A DNA stretch of 64,000 nt from Haliclystus octoradiatus (lineage: Eukaryota > Cnidaria > Staurozoa > Stauromedusae > Haliclystidae). A model generated the notes under the pieces. That model saw nothing but the letters and a program-made list of their open reading frames with translations, had not been told where the DNA came from and made no database searches. Position 1 is the first letter of the stretch. Every line of letters begins with the position of its first letter. Location: contig OU744447.1 of assembly GCA_916610825.1 (NCBI GenBank), positions 19,685,563 to 19,749,562 on the forward strand, in the 5' to 3' direction. A program made the position numbers and the translations under genes. Shown piece by piece: positions 23,941 through 37,457 of this stretch.

Positions 23941-26900
23941 CTAGAGCCAAAACTATCACCAGTCTATGTATAGTCTACGTAAAGACTAGAGCCCAGTCTT
24001 CATCTGAACTGCATACAGTCTACATGTAGACTTGACCCAAAAATACCAACAGTCTGCATACAGGCTACGTGCAGGCAAGAGCCCAGTCTCCCCTTTAACT
24101 GCATACAGTCTACGTGTAGGCTAGACCCCAAACTATCATCAGTCTACGTGCAGTCTACGTGCAGATTAGAGCCCAGTCTTCCTCTGAACTGCATACAGTC
24201 TACGTATAGACTAGACCCAGAAATACCTAAAGTCTGCATACAGTCTACGTGCATACCAGAGCCCAGTCTTCCTATGGACTGCATACAGTCTACGTGCAGA
24301 CTAGAGCCCAGTCTTCTCATAAACTGCATACAGTCTACGTGTAGACTAGACCCAAAAATACCAAGAGTCTGCATACAGTCTATGTGCAGACTAGAGCCAA
24401 GTCTTCCTACAGACTGCATACAGTCTACGTGCAGACTAGACCCAAAACTATCATTAGTCTACGTACAGTCTACGTGCATACTAGAGTCCAGTCGTCATCT
24501 GAACTGCATATAGTCTACATGTAGAATTGACCCAAAAATACCAAGAGTCTGCATACAGGCTACGTGCAGACAAGAGCCCAGTCTCCCCTTTAACTGCATA
24601 CAGTCTACGTGCAGACTAGACCCCAAACTATCACAAGTCTACGTACAGTCTACGTGCAGATTAAAGCCCAGCCTTTCTCAGAACTGCATACAGTTTATTT
24701 GTATACTAGACCCAAAAATACCAACAGTCTGCATACAGTCTACGTGCAGACAAGAGCCCACTCTCCCCTTTAACTAAATACAGTCTAAGTGCAGACTATA
24801 CCCCAAAGTATCACCAGTCTATGTACAGTCTACGTGCAGACTAGAGCCCAGTCTTCATCTTAACTTCATACAGTCTACATGTAGACTTGACCCAAAAATA
24901 CAAACAGTCTGCATACAGGCTACGTGCAGACAAGAGCCCAGTCTCCCCTTTAACTGCATACAGTCTACGTGCAGGCTAGACCCCAAACTATCATCAGTCT
25001 ACGTGCAGTCTCTTTGCAGACTAGAGCCCAGTCTTCCTCTTATTTGCATACAGTCTACATGTAGACTTGACAAAAAATACCAACAGTCTACGTACTGTCT
25101 ACGTTCAATATTAGATCCCAGTCATCCTACGGTCTGCATAGAGTCTACGTGCATACTAGAGCCCAAACTACCATCAATCTACATACAGAGTACGTGCAGA
25201 AAAGAGCCCAGTCTTCCTCTGCACTGCATACAGTCTACATGTAGACAGACCAAAACATACCAAGTGTCTGCTTACAATCTACGTGTAGACTAGACCCAAA
25301 AATACCTACAGTCTGCATACAGTCTACGTGCAAACCTGAGCCTAGTCTTCCCATGAACTACATACAGTCTACGTGTAGACAAGACCCAAAAATTCCCAAC
25401 AGTCTGCATACAATCTACGTGTAGACTAGAGCCAAGTCTTCCTTAGTTCTGCATATAGTCTACGTGCAGACTAGACCTCAAACTACCATCAATCTACGTA
25501 CAGTCTATCTGTTCAGATTAGAGCTCAGTCTTCCTCTGAAGTGCATACAGTCTACGTGTAGACTAGACCCAAAAATACTAACATTCTGCATACAGTCTAC
25601 GTGCAGACTATGACCCAGCCTTCCTACGATCTGCACACAGCCTACGTGCAGATTAGACCCAAAATATCATCAGTCTACGTGAAGTCTACGTGAATACTAG
25701 AGCCCAGGCTTCCTCCGAACTTCATACTGTTTACGTGTAGACTAGAGCCCAGTCTCCCCTTTAACTGCATACAATCTACATGTAGACTAGACCAAAAATA
25801 CTAACAGTCTGCATACAGTATACGTGCAGACTAGAGCCAAGCCTCCCCATTAACTGCACTGCATACAGTCTATGTGTAGACAATACCCAAAAATTACTAC
25901 AGTCTGCATACAGTCTACGTGCAGGCAAGAACTCAATCTCCCCTTTACCAGCATACAGTCTACGTGTAGACTAGACACCAAAATACCAACGGCCTGCATA
26001 AAGTCTAGGTGCAGACTAAAGCCCAGCCTTCCTACGATCTGCACACAGTCTACGTGCAGATTAGACCCCAAACTATCACCAGCCTACGTACAGTCTACGT
26101 GCAGATTAGAGCCCAGCCTTTCTCAGAACTGCATACAGTTTACGTGTAGACTAGACACAAAAATACCAACAGTCTGCATACAGTCTACGTGCAGACAAGA
26201 GCCCACTCTCCCCTTTAACTACATACAGTCTAAGTGCAGACTGGACCCCAAAGTATCACCAGTCTACGTACAGTTTACGTGCAGATTAGAGCCCAGTCTT
26301 CCTATGGACTGCATACAGTCTACATGCAGACTAGACCCAAAACTATCACCAGTCTATGTACAGTCTACGTGCAGACTAGAGCCCAGTCTTCATCTTAACT
26401 TCATACAGTCTACATGTAGACTTGACCCAAAAATACTAACAGTCTGCATACAGGCTACGTGCAGACAAGAGCTCAGTCTCCCCTATAACTGCATACAGTC
26501 TACGTGTTACTAGACCCAAAATTACCAACATTCTGCATACAGTCTACGTGCAGACTAGAGCCGAGTCTCCCCTTTAACTTCATACAGTCTACGTATAGAC
26601 TAGACCAAGAAATACCTAAAGTCTGCATACAGTCTACGTGCAGACCAGAGCCCAGACTTCCTATGGACTGCTTACAGTCTACGTGCAGACTAGAGCAAAA
26701 CTATCACCAGTCTACGTATAGTCTACGTAAAGACTAGAGCCCATTATTCATCTGAACTGCATGCAGTCTACATGTAGACTTGACCCAAAAATACCAACAG
26801 TCTGCATACAGGCTACGTGCAGACAAGAGCCAAGTCTCCCTTTTAACTGCATACAGTCTACGTGCAGGCTAGACCCCAAACTATCATCAGTCTACGTGCA

Positions 26901-28255
26901 TTCTACGTGCAGATTAGAGCCAAGTCTTCCTCTGAACTGCATACAGTCTACGTATAGACTAGACCCAGAAATACCTAAAGTCTGCATACAGTCTACGTGC
27001 ATACCAGAGCCCAGTCTTCATATGGACTGCATACAGTCTACGTGCAGACTAGAGCCCAGTCTTCTCATAAACTGCATACAGTCTACGTGTAGACTAGACC
27101 CAAAAATACCAAGAGTCTGCATACAGTCTATGTGCAGACTAGAACCAAGTCTTCCTACAGACTGCATACAGTCTACGTGCAGACTAGACCCAAAACTATC
27201 ACCAGTATACGTACAGTCTACGTGCAGAATAGAGTCCAGTCGTCATCTGAATGCATATATTCTACATGTAGAATTGACCCAAAAATACCAAGAGTCTGCA
27301 TACAGTCTATGTGCAGACTAGAGCCAAGTCTTCCTACAGACTGCATACAGTCTACGTGCAGACTAGACCCAAAACTATCATTAGTCTACGTACAGTCTAC
27401 TTGCAGACTAGAGTCCAGTCGTCATCTGAACTGCATATAGTCTACATGTAGAATTGACCCAAAAATACCAAGAGTCTGCATACAGGCTACGTGCAGACAA
27501 GAGCCCAGTCTCCCCTTTAACTGCATACAGTCTACGTGCAGACTAGACCCCAAACTATCACCAGTCTACGTACAGTCTACGTGCAGATTAGAGCCCAGCC
27601 TTTCTCAGAACTGCATACAGTTTACGTGTAGACTGGACCCAAAAATACCAACAGTCTGCATACAGTCTACGTGCAGACAAAAGCCCACTCTCCCCTTTAA
27701 CTACATACAGTCTAAGTGCAGACTAGACCCCAAAGTATCACCAGTCTACGTACAGTTTACGTTCAGATTAGAGCCCAGTCTTCCTATGGACTACATACAG
27801 TCTACATGCAGACTAGACCCAAAACTATCACCAGTCTATGTACAGTCTACGTGCAGACTAGAGCCCAGTCTTCATCTTAACTTCATACAGTCTACGTATA
27901 GACTAGACCCAGAAATACCTAAAGTCTGCATACAGTCTACGTGCAAACAAGAGCCCAGTCTCCCCTTTAACTGCATACAGTCTACGTGCAGGCTAGACCC
28001 CAAACTATCACCAGTCTACGTGCAGTCTACGTGCAGAATAGAGCCCAGTCTACCTCTGAACTGCATACAGTCTACGTATAGACTAGACCCAGAAATACCT
28101 AAAGTCTGCATACAGTCCACGTGCATACCAGAGCCCAGTCTTCCTATGGACTGCATACAGTATACGTGCAGACTAGAGCCCAGTCTTCTCATAAACTGCA
28201 TACAGTCTACGTGTAGACTAGACCCAAAAATACCAAGAGTCTGCATACAGTCTAT
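23941..28255. repeat. Second copy of the 17.24-21.50 kb segment
   Basis: It corresponds to about 17235-21505 at offsets of 6,706, 6,705 and finally 6,750 bp. The 6,706 to 6,705 step is a one-base loss near 26695 (TAGAGCAAAACT where relatives have TAGAGCCAAAACT). It contains the marker segment at 25003, the diverged block at 25297-26150 and the TGTTACTAG monomer at 26504. Private substitutions include ATATATTCTACATG near 27256. Homology ends near 28255, where this copy continues with TATGTGCAGACTAGAGCCAA and the other switches to TCGTGCAGACTAGAGCCC. Confidence 0.84.
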
Positions 28256-30720
28256 GTGCAGACTAGAGCCAAGTCTTCCTACAGACTGCATACAGTCTAC
28301 GTGCAGACTAGACCCAAAACTATCACCAATCTACGTACAGTCTACGTGCAGACTAGAGTCCAGTCTTCATCTGAACTGCATATAGTCTACATGTAGAATT
28401 GACCCAAAAATACCAAGAGTCTGCATACAGTCTATGTTCAGACTAGAGCCAAGTCTTCCTACAGACTGCATACAGTCTACGTGCAGACTAGACCCAAAAC
28501 TATCATCAGTCTACGTACAGTCTACGTGCAGATTAGAGCCCAGCCTTTCTCGAAACTGCATATAGTCTACATGTAGAATTGACACAAAAATACCAAGAGT
28601 CTGCATACAGGCTACGTGCAGACAAGAGCCCAGTCTCCCCTTTAACTGCATACAGTCTACGTGCAGATTAGAGCCCAGCCTTTCTCAGAACTGCATACAG
28701 TTTACGTGTAGACTGGACCCAAAAATACCAACAGTCTGCATACAGTCTACGTGCAGACAAAAGCCCACTCTCCCCTTTAACTACATACAGTCTAAGTGCA
28801 GACTAGACCCCAAAGTATCACCAGTCTACGTACAGTTTACGTTCAGATTATAGCCCAGTCTTCCTATGGACTACATACAGTCTACATGCAGACTAGACCC
28901 AAAACTATCACCAGTCTATGTACAGTCTACGTTCAGACTAGAGCCCAGTCTTCATCTTAACTTCATACAGTCTACGTATAGACTAGACCCAGAAATACCT
29001 AAAGTCTGCATACAGTCTACGTGCAAACAAGAGCCCAGTCTCCCCTTTAACTGCATACAGTCTACGTGCAGGCTAGACCCCAAACTATCACCAGTCTACG
29101 TGCAGTCTACGTGCAGATTAGAGCCCAGTCTACCTCTGAACTGCATACAGTCTACGTATAGACTAGACCCAGAAATACCTAAAGTCTGCATACAGTCTAC
29201 GTGCATACCAGAGCCCAGTCTTCCTATGGACTGCATACAGTATACGTGCAGACTAGAGCCCAGTCTTCTCATAAACTGCATACAGTCTACGTGTAGACTA
29301 GACCCAAAAATACCAAGAGTCTGCATACAGTCTATGTGCAGACTAGAGCCAAGTCTTCCTACAGACTGCATACAGTCTACGTGCAGACTAGACCCAAAAC
29401 TATCACCAGTCTACGTACAGTCTACGTGCAGACTAGAGTCCAGTCTTCATCTGAACTGCATATAGTCTACATGTAGAATTGACCCAAAAATACCAAGAGT
29501 CTGCATACAGTCTATGTTCAGACTAGAGCCAAGTCTTCCTACAGACTGCATACAGTCTACATGCAGACTAGACCCAAAACTATCATCAGTCTACGTACAG
29601 TCTACGTGCAGATTAGAGCCCAGCCTTTCTCGAAACTGCATATAGTCTACATGTAGAATTGACACAAAAATACCAAGAGTCTGCATACAGGCTACGTGCA
29701 GACAAGAGCCCAGTCTCCCCTTTAACTGCATACAGTCTACGTGCAGACTAGACCCAAAACTATCACCAGTCTACGTACAGTCTACGTGCAGATTAGAGCC
29801 CAGCCTTTCTCAGAACTGCATACAGTTTACGTGTAGACTAGACCCAAAAATACCAACAGTCTGCATACAGTCTACGTGCAGACAAGAGCCCACTCTCCCC
29901 TTTAACTACATACAGTCTAAGTGCAGACTAGACCCCAAAGTATCACCAGTCTACGTACAGTTTACGTTCAGATTAGAGCCCAGTCTTCCTATGGACTGCA
30001 TACAGTCTACATGCAGACTAGACCCAAAACTATCACCAGTCTATGTACAGTCTACGTGCAGACTAGAGCCCAGTCTTCATCTTAACTTCATACAGTCTAC
30101 GTATAGACTAGACCCAGAAATACCTAAAGTCTGCATACAGTCTACGTGCAGACCAGAGCCCAGACTTCCTATGGACTGCTTACAGTCTACGTGCAGACTA
30201 GAGCAAAAACTATCACCAGTCTACCTATAGTCTACGAAAAGACTAGAGCCCAGTCTTCATCTGAACTGCATACAGTCTACATGTAGACTTGACCCAAAAA
30301 TACCAACAGTCTGCATACAGGCTACGTGCAGACAAGAGCCCAGTCTCCCCTTTAACTGCATACAGTCTACGTGCAGGCTAGACCCCAAACTATCACCAGT
30401 CTACGTGCAGTCTACGTGCAGATTAGAGCCCAGTCTTCCTCTGAACTGCATACAGTCTACGTATAGACTAGACCCAGAAATACCTAAAGTCTGCATACAG
30501 TCTACGTGCATACCAGAGCCCAGTCTCCCCTTTAACTGCATACTGTCTACGTGTAGACTAGACCCAAAAATACCAAGAGTCTGCATACAGTCTATGTGCA
30601 GACTAGAGCCAAGTCTTCCTACAGACTGCATACAGTCTACGTGCAGACTTGACCCAAAACTATCACCAGTCTACGTACAGTCTACGTGCAGACTAGAGTC
30701 CAGTCGTATTCTGAACTGCA
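27434..30720. repeat. Run of ~1,080-bp higher-order repeat units
   Basis: Marker monomers TATAGTCTACATGTAGAATT at about 27434, 28561, 29641 and 30721 divide this stretch into units of about 1,127, 1,080 and 1,080 bp, i.e. 25, 24 and 24 monomers. The first two units share CAGTCTACCTCTGAAC, ACAGTATACGTGC and GGACTACATACAG. The size step comes from one monomer present near 27540 and absent near 28660. The third unit has a different internal order after about 30090, where it takes on the GCAAAAACTATCACC and TCTACGAAAAGACTAG monomers typical of the right half. Confidence 0.8.
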
Positions 30721-33700
30721 TATAGTCTACATGTAGAATTGACCCAAAAATACCAAGAGTCTGCATACAGGCTAGGTGCAGACAAGAGCCCAGTCTCCCC
30801 TTTAACTGCATACAGTCTACGTGCAGACTAGACCCCAAACTATCACCAGTCTACGTACAGTCTACGTGCAGATTAGAGCCCAGCCTTTCTCAGAACTGCA
30901 TACAGTTTACGTGTAGACTAGACCCAAAAATACCAAAAGTCTGCATACAGTCTACGTGCAGACAAGAGCCCACTCTCCCCTTTAACTACATACAGTCTAA
31001 GTGCAGACTAGACCCCAAAGTATCACCAGTCTACGTACAGTTTACGTGCAGATTAGAGCCCAGTCTTCCTATGGACTGCATACAGTCTACATGCAGACTA
31101 GACCCAAAACTATCACCAGTCTATGTACAGTCTACGTGCAGACTAGAGCCCAGTCTTCATCTTAACTTCATACAGTCTACGTATAGACTAGACCCAGAAA
31201 TACCTAAAGTCTGCATACAGTCTACGTGCAGACCAGAGCCCAGACTTCCTATGGACTGCTTACAGTCTATACGTGCAGACTAGAGCCAAAACTATCACCA
31301 GTCTACGTATAGTCTACGTAAAGACTAGAGCCCAGTCTTCATCTGAACTGCATACAATCTACATGTAGTCTTGACCCAAAAATACCAAGAGTCTGCATAC
31401 AGGCTACGTGCAGACAAGAGCCCAGTCTCCCCTTTAACTGCATACAGTCTACGTGCAGACTAGACCCCAAAGTATCACCAGTCTACGTACAGTTTACGTG
31501 CAGATTAGAGCCCAGTCTTCCTATGGACTGCATACAGTCTACATGCAGACTAGACCCAAAACTATCACCAGTCTATGTACAGTCTACGTGCAGACTAGAG
31601 CCCAGTCTTCATCTTAACTTCATACAGTCTACATGTAGACTTGACCCAAAAATACTAACAGTCTGCATACAGGCTACGTGCAGACAAGAGCCCAGTCTCC
31701 CCTTTAACTGCATACAGTCTACGTGCAGACTAGACCCCAAACTATCACCAGTCTACGTACAGTCTACGTGCAGATTAGAGCCCAGCCTTTCTCAGAACTG
31801 CATACAGTTTACGTGTAGACTAGACCCAAAAATACCAACAGTCTGCATACAGTCTACGTGCAGACAAGAGCCAACTCTCCCCTTTAACTACAAACAGTCT
31901 AAGTGCAGACTAGACCCCAAAGTATCACCAGTCTACGTACAGTTTACGTGCAGATTAGAGCCCAGTCTTCCTATGGACTGCATACAGTCTACATGCAGAC
32001 TAGACCCAAAACTATCACCAGTCTATGTACAGTCTACGTACAGACTAGAGCCCAGTCTTCATCTTAACTTCATACAGTCTACATGTAGACTTGACCCAAA
32101 AATACCAACAGTCTGCATACAGGCTACGTGCAAACAAGAGCCCAGTCTCCCCTTTAACTGCATACAGTCTACGTGCAGGCTAGACCCCAAACTATCACCA
32201 GTCTGCATACAGTCTACGTGCATACCAGAGCCCAGTCTTCCTATGGACTGCATACAGTCTACGTGCAGACTAGAGCCCAGTCATCTCATAAACTGCATAC
32301 TGTCTACGTGTAGACTAGACCCAAAAATACCAACAGTCTGCATACAGTCTACGTGCAGACTAGAGCCCAGTCTCCCCTTTAACTGCATACAGTCTACGTA
32401 TAGACTAGACCAAGAAATACCTAAAGTCTGCATACAGTCTACGTGCAGACCAGTGCCCAGACTTCCTATGGACTGCTTACAGTCTACGTGCAGACTAGAG
32501 CAAAAACTATCACCAGTCTACCTATAGTCTACGAAAAGACTAGAGCCCAGTCTTCATCTGAACTGCATACAGTCTACATGTAGACTTGACCCAAAAATAC
32601 CAACAGTCTGCATACAGGCTACGTGCAAACAAGAGCCCAGTCTCCCCTTTAACTGCATACAGTCTACGTGCAGGCTAGACCCCAAACTATCACCAGTCTG
32701 CATACAGTCTACGTGCATACCAGAGCCCAGTCTTCCTATGGACTGCATACAGTCTACGTGCAGACTAGAGCCCAGTCATCTCATAAACTGCATACTGTCT
32801 ACGTGTAGACTAGACCCAAAAATACCAAGAGTCTGCATACAGTCTATGTGCAGACTAGAGCCAAGTCTTCCTACAGACTGCATACAGTTTACGTGCAGAC
32901 TAGACCCAAAACTATCATCAGTCTACGTACAGTCTACGTGCAGATTAGAGCCCAGCCTTTCTCGAAACTGCATATAGTCTACATGTAGAATTGACACAAA
33001 AATACCAAGAGTCTGCATACAGGCTACGTGCAGACAAGAGCCCAGTCTCCCCTTTAACTGCATACAGTCTACGTGCAGACTAGACCCCAAACTATCACCA
33101 GTCTACGTACAGTCTACGTGCAGATTAGAGCCCAGCCTTTCTCAGAACTGCATACAGTTTACGTGTAGACTAGACCCAAAAATACCAACAGTCTGCATAC
33201 AGTCTACGTGCAGACAAGAGCCCACTCTCCTCTTTAACTACATACAGTCTAAGTGCAGACTAGACCCCAAAGTATCACCAGTCTACGTACAGTTTACGTT
33301 CAGATTAGAGCCCAGTCTTCCTATGGACTGCATACAGTCTACATGCAGACTAGACCCAAAACTATCACCAGTCTATGTACAGTCTACGTGCAGACTAGAG
33401 CCCAGTCTTCATCTTAACTTCATACAGTCTACGTATAGACTAGACCCAGAAATACCTAAAGTCTGCATACAGTCTACGTGCAGACCAGAGCCCAGACTTC
33501 CTATGGACTGCTTACAGTCTACGTGCAGACTAGAGCAAAAACTATCACCAGTCTACCTATAGTCTACGAAAAGACTAGAGCCCAGTCTTCATCTGAACTG
33601 CATACAGTCTACATGTAGACTTGACCCAAAAATACCAACAGTCTGCATACAGGCTACGTGCAAACAAGAGCCCAGTCTCCCCTTTAACTGCATACAGTCT

Positions 33701-33855
33701 ACGTGCAGGCTAGACCCCAAACTATCACCGGTATACGTGCAGTCTACGTGCAGATTAGAGCCCAGTCTTCCTCTGAACTGCATACAGTCTACGTATAGAC
33801 TAGACCCAGAAATACCTAAAGTCTGCATACAGTCTACGTGCATACCAGAGCCCAG
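30524..33855. repeat. 3,332-bp higher-order repeat unit
   Basis: Monomer order corresponds to the next unit at an offset of 3,332 bp (74 monomers plus 2 bp) at both ends, while the middle differs. The 2 bp come from an AGTCTATACGTG insertion near 31265. Inside, about 32059-32253 and 32554-32748 are the same 195 bp repeated at a 495-bp spacing (11 monomers). Both carry the hybrid CACCAGTCTGCATAC junction. A change unique in this window is ATCACCGGTATACGTG near 33727. Confidence 0.8.
31262..31278. repeat. 2-bp insertion marker ACAGTCTATACGTGCAG, first of seven
   Basis: A TA is inserted into the core ACAGTCTACGTGCAG. The same insertion occurs starting at 31262, 34594, 38196, 41708, 43825, 58677 and 62324, always after a CTATGGACTGCTT monomer. 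The spacings are 3,332, 3,602, 3,512, 2,117, 14,852 and 3,647 bp, each a multiple of 45 plus 2. It is a single ancestral event copied with the HOR. It shifts any reading frame, which argues against coding in this family. Confidence 0.92.
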
Positions 33856-36800
33856 TCTTCTCATAAACTGCATACTGTCTACGTGTAGACTAGACCCAAA
33901 AATACAAAGAGTCTGCATACAGTCTATGTGCAGACTAGAGCCAAGTCTTCCTACAGACTGCATACAGTCTACGTGCAGACTTGACCCAAAACTATCACCA
34001 GTCTACGTACAGTCTACGTGCAGACTAGAGTCCAGTCGTATTCTGAACTGCATATAGTCTACATGTAGAATTGACCCAAAAATACCAAGAGTCTGCATAC
34101 AGGCTAGGTGCAGACAAGAGCCCAGTCTCCCCTTTAACTGCATACAGTCTACGTGCAGACTAGACCCAAAACTATCACCAGTCTACGTACAGTCTACGTG
34201 CAGATTAGAGCCCAGCCTTTCTCAGAACTGCATACAGTTTACGTGTAGACTAGACCCAAAAATACCAACAGTCTGCATACAGTCTACGTGCAGACAAGAG
34301 CCCACTCTCCCCTTTAACTACATACAGTCTAAGTGCAGACTAGACCCCAAAGTATCACCAGTCTACGTACAGTTTACGTGCAGATTAGAGCCCAGTCTTC
34401 CTATGGACTGCATACAGTCTACATGCAGACTAGACCCAAAACTATCACCAGTTTATGTACAGTCTACGTGCAGACTAGAGCCCAGTCTTCATCTTAACTT
34501 CATACAGTCTACGTATAGACTAGACCCAGAAATACCTAAAGTCTGCATACAGTCTACGTGCAGACCAGAGCCCAGACTTCCTATGGACTGCTTACAGTCT
34601 ATACGTGCAGACTAGAGCCAAAACTATCACCAGTCTACGTATAGTCTACGTAAAGACTAGAGCCCAGTCTTCATCTGATCTGCATACAATCTACATGTAG
34701 TCTTGACCCAAAAATACCAAGAGTCTGCATACAGGCTACGTGCAGACAAGAGCCCAGTCTCCCCTTTAACTGCATACAGTCTACGTGCAGACTAGACCCC
34801 AAAGTATCACCAGTCTACGTACAGTTTACGTGCAGATTAGAGCCCAGTCTTCCTATGGACTGCATACAGTCTACATGCAGACTAGACCCAAAACTATCAC
34901 CAGTCTATGTACAGTCTACGTGCAGACTAGAGCCCAGTCTTCATCTTAACTGCATACAGTCTACATGTAGACTTGACCCAAAAATACTAACAGTCTGCAT
35001 ACAGGCTACGTGCAGACAAGAGCCCAGTCTCCCCTTTAACTGCATACAGTCTACGTGCAGACTAGACCCCAAACTATCACCAGTCTACGTACAGTCTACG
35101 TGCAGATTAGAGCCCAGCCTTTCTCAGAACTGCATACAGTTTACGTGTAGACTAGACCCAAAAATACCAACAGTCTGCATACAGTCTACGTGCAGACAAG
35201 AGCCAACTCTCCCCTTTAACTACATACAGTCTAAGTGCAGACTAGACCCCAAAGTATCACCAGTCTACGTACAGTTTACGTGCAGATTAGAGCCCAGTCT
35301 TCCTATGGACTGCATACAGTCTACATGCAGACTAGACCCAAAACTATCACCAGTCTATGTACAGTCTACGTGCAGACTAGAGCCCAGTCTTCATCTTAAC
35401 TTCATACAGTCTACATGTAGACTTGACCCAAAAATACTAACAGTCTGCAAACAGGCTACGTGCAGACAAGAGCTCAGTCTCCCCTATAACTGCATACAGT
35501 CTACGTGTAGACTAGACCCAAAATTACCAACAGTCTGCATACAGTCTACGTGCAGACTAGAGCCCAGTCTCCCCTTTAACTGCATACAGTCTACGTATAG
35601 ACTAGACCAAGAAATACCTAAAGTCTGCATACAGTCTACGTGCAGACCAGTGCCCAGACTTCCTATGGACTGCTTACAGTCTACGTGCAGACTAGAGCAA
35701 AAACTATCACCAGTCTACCTATAGTCTACGAAAAGACTAGAGCCCAGTCTTCATCTGAACTGCATACAGTCTACATGTAGACTTGACCCAAAAATACCAA
35801 CATTCTGCATACAGGCTACGTGCAAACAAGAGCCAAGTCTCCCCTTTAACTGCATACAGTCTACGTGCAGGCTAGACCCCAAACTATCACCAGTCTGCAT
35901 ACAGTCTACGTGCATACCAGAGCCCAGTCTTCCTATGGACTGCATACAGTCTACGTGCAGACTAGAGCCCAGTCATCTCATAAACTGCATACTGTCTACG
36001 TGTAGACTAGACCCAAAAATACCAAGAGTCTGCATACAGTCTATGTGCAGACTAGAGCCAAGTCTCCCTACAGACTGCATACAGTTTACGTGCAGACTTG
36101 ACCCAAAACTATCACCAGTCTACGTACAGTCTACGTGCAGACTAGAGTCCAGTCGTATTCTGAACTGCATATAGTCTACATGTAGAATTGACCCAAAAAT
36201 ACCAAGAGTCTGCATACAGGCTACGTGCAGACAAGAGCCCAGTCTCCCCTTTAACTGCATAAGGTCTACGTGCAGACTAGACCCCAAACTATCACCAGTC
36301 TACGTACAGTCTACGTGCAGATTAGAGCCCAGCCTTTCTCAGAACTGCATACAGTTTACGTGTAGACTAGACCCAAAAATACCAACAGTCTGCATACAGT
36401 CTACGTGCAGACAAGAGCCCACTCTCCCCTTTAACTACATACAGTCTAAGTGCAGACTAGACCCCAAAATATCACCAGTCTACGTACAGTTTACGTGCAG
36501 ATTAGAGCCCAGTCTTCCTATGGACTGCATACAGTCTACATGCAGACTAGACCCAAAACTATCACCAGTCTATGTACAGTCTACGTGCAGACTAGAGCCC
36601 AGTCTTCATCTTAACTTCATACAGTCTACGTATAGACTAGACCCAGAAATACCTAAAGTATGCATACAGTCTACGTGCAGACCAGAGCCCAGACTTCCTA
36701 TGGACTGCTTACAGTCTACGTGCAGACTAGAGCCAAAACTATCACCAGTCTACGTATAGTCTACGTAAAGACTAGAGCCCAGTCTTCATCTGAACTGCAT

Positions 36801-37457
36801 ACAGTCTACATGCAGACTACACCCAAAACTATCACCAGTCTATGTACAGTCTACGTGCAGACTAGAGCCCAGTCTTCATCTTAACTTCATACAGTCTACA
36901 TGTAGACTTGACCCAAAAATACTAACAGTCTGCATACAGGCTACGTGCAGACAAGAGCTCAGTCTCCCCTATAACTGCATACAGTCTACGTGTAGACTAG
37001 ACCCAAAATTACCAACAGTCTGCATACAGTCTACGTGCAGACTAGAGCCCAGTCTCCCCTTTAACTGCATACAGTCTACGTATAGACTAGACCCAAAAAT
37101 ACCTAAAGTCTGCATACAGTCTACGTGCAGACCAGAGCCCAGACTTCCTATGGACTGCTTACAGTCTACGTGCAGACTAGAGCCAAAACTATCACCAGTT
37201 TACGTATAGTCTACGTAAAGACTAGAGCCCAGTCTTCATCTGAACTGCATACAGTCTACATGTAGACTTGACCCAAAAATACCAACAGTCTGCATACAGT
37301 CTACGTGCATACCAGAGCCCGGTCTTCCTATGGACTGCATACAGTCTACGTGCAGACTAGAGCCCAGTCTTCTCATAAACTGCATACAGTCTACGTGTAG
37401 ACTAGACCCAAAAATACCAAGAGTCTGCATACAGTCTATGTGCAGACTAGAGCCAAG
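33856..37457. repeat. 3,602-bp higher-order repeat, copy 1 of 2
   Basis: This unit is followed immediately by a near-identical unit at 37458-41059. Its length is 80 monomers plus 2 bp, and the extra 2 bp are the TCTATACGTG insertion at about 34594. The left junction joins ATACCAGAGCCC to AGTCTTCTCATAAAC. It contains the hybrid CACCAGTCTGCATAC monomer near 35889 and the CATAAGGTCTACG monomer near 36258. The copies differ at only a handful of bases by eye, so the duplication is recent. Confidence 0.9.
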
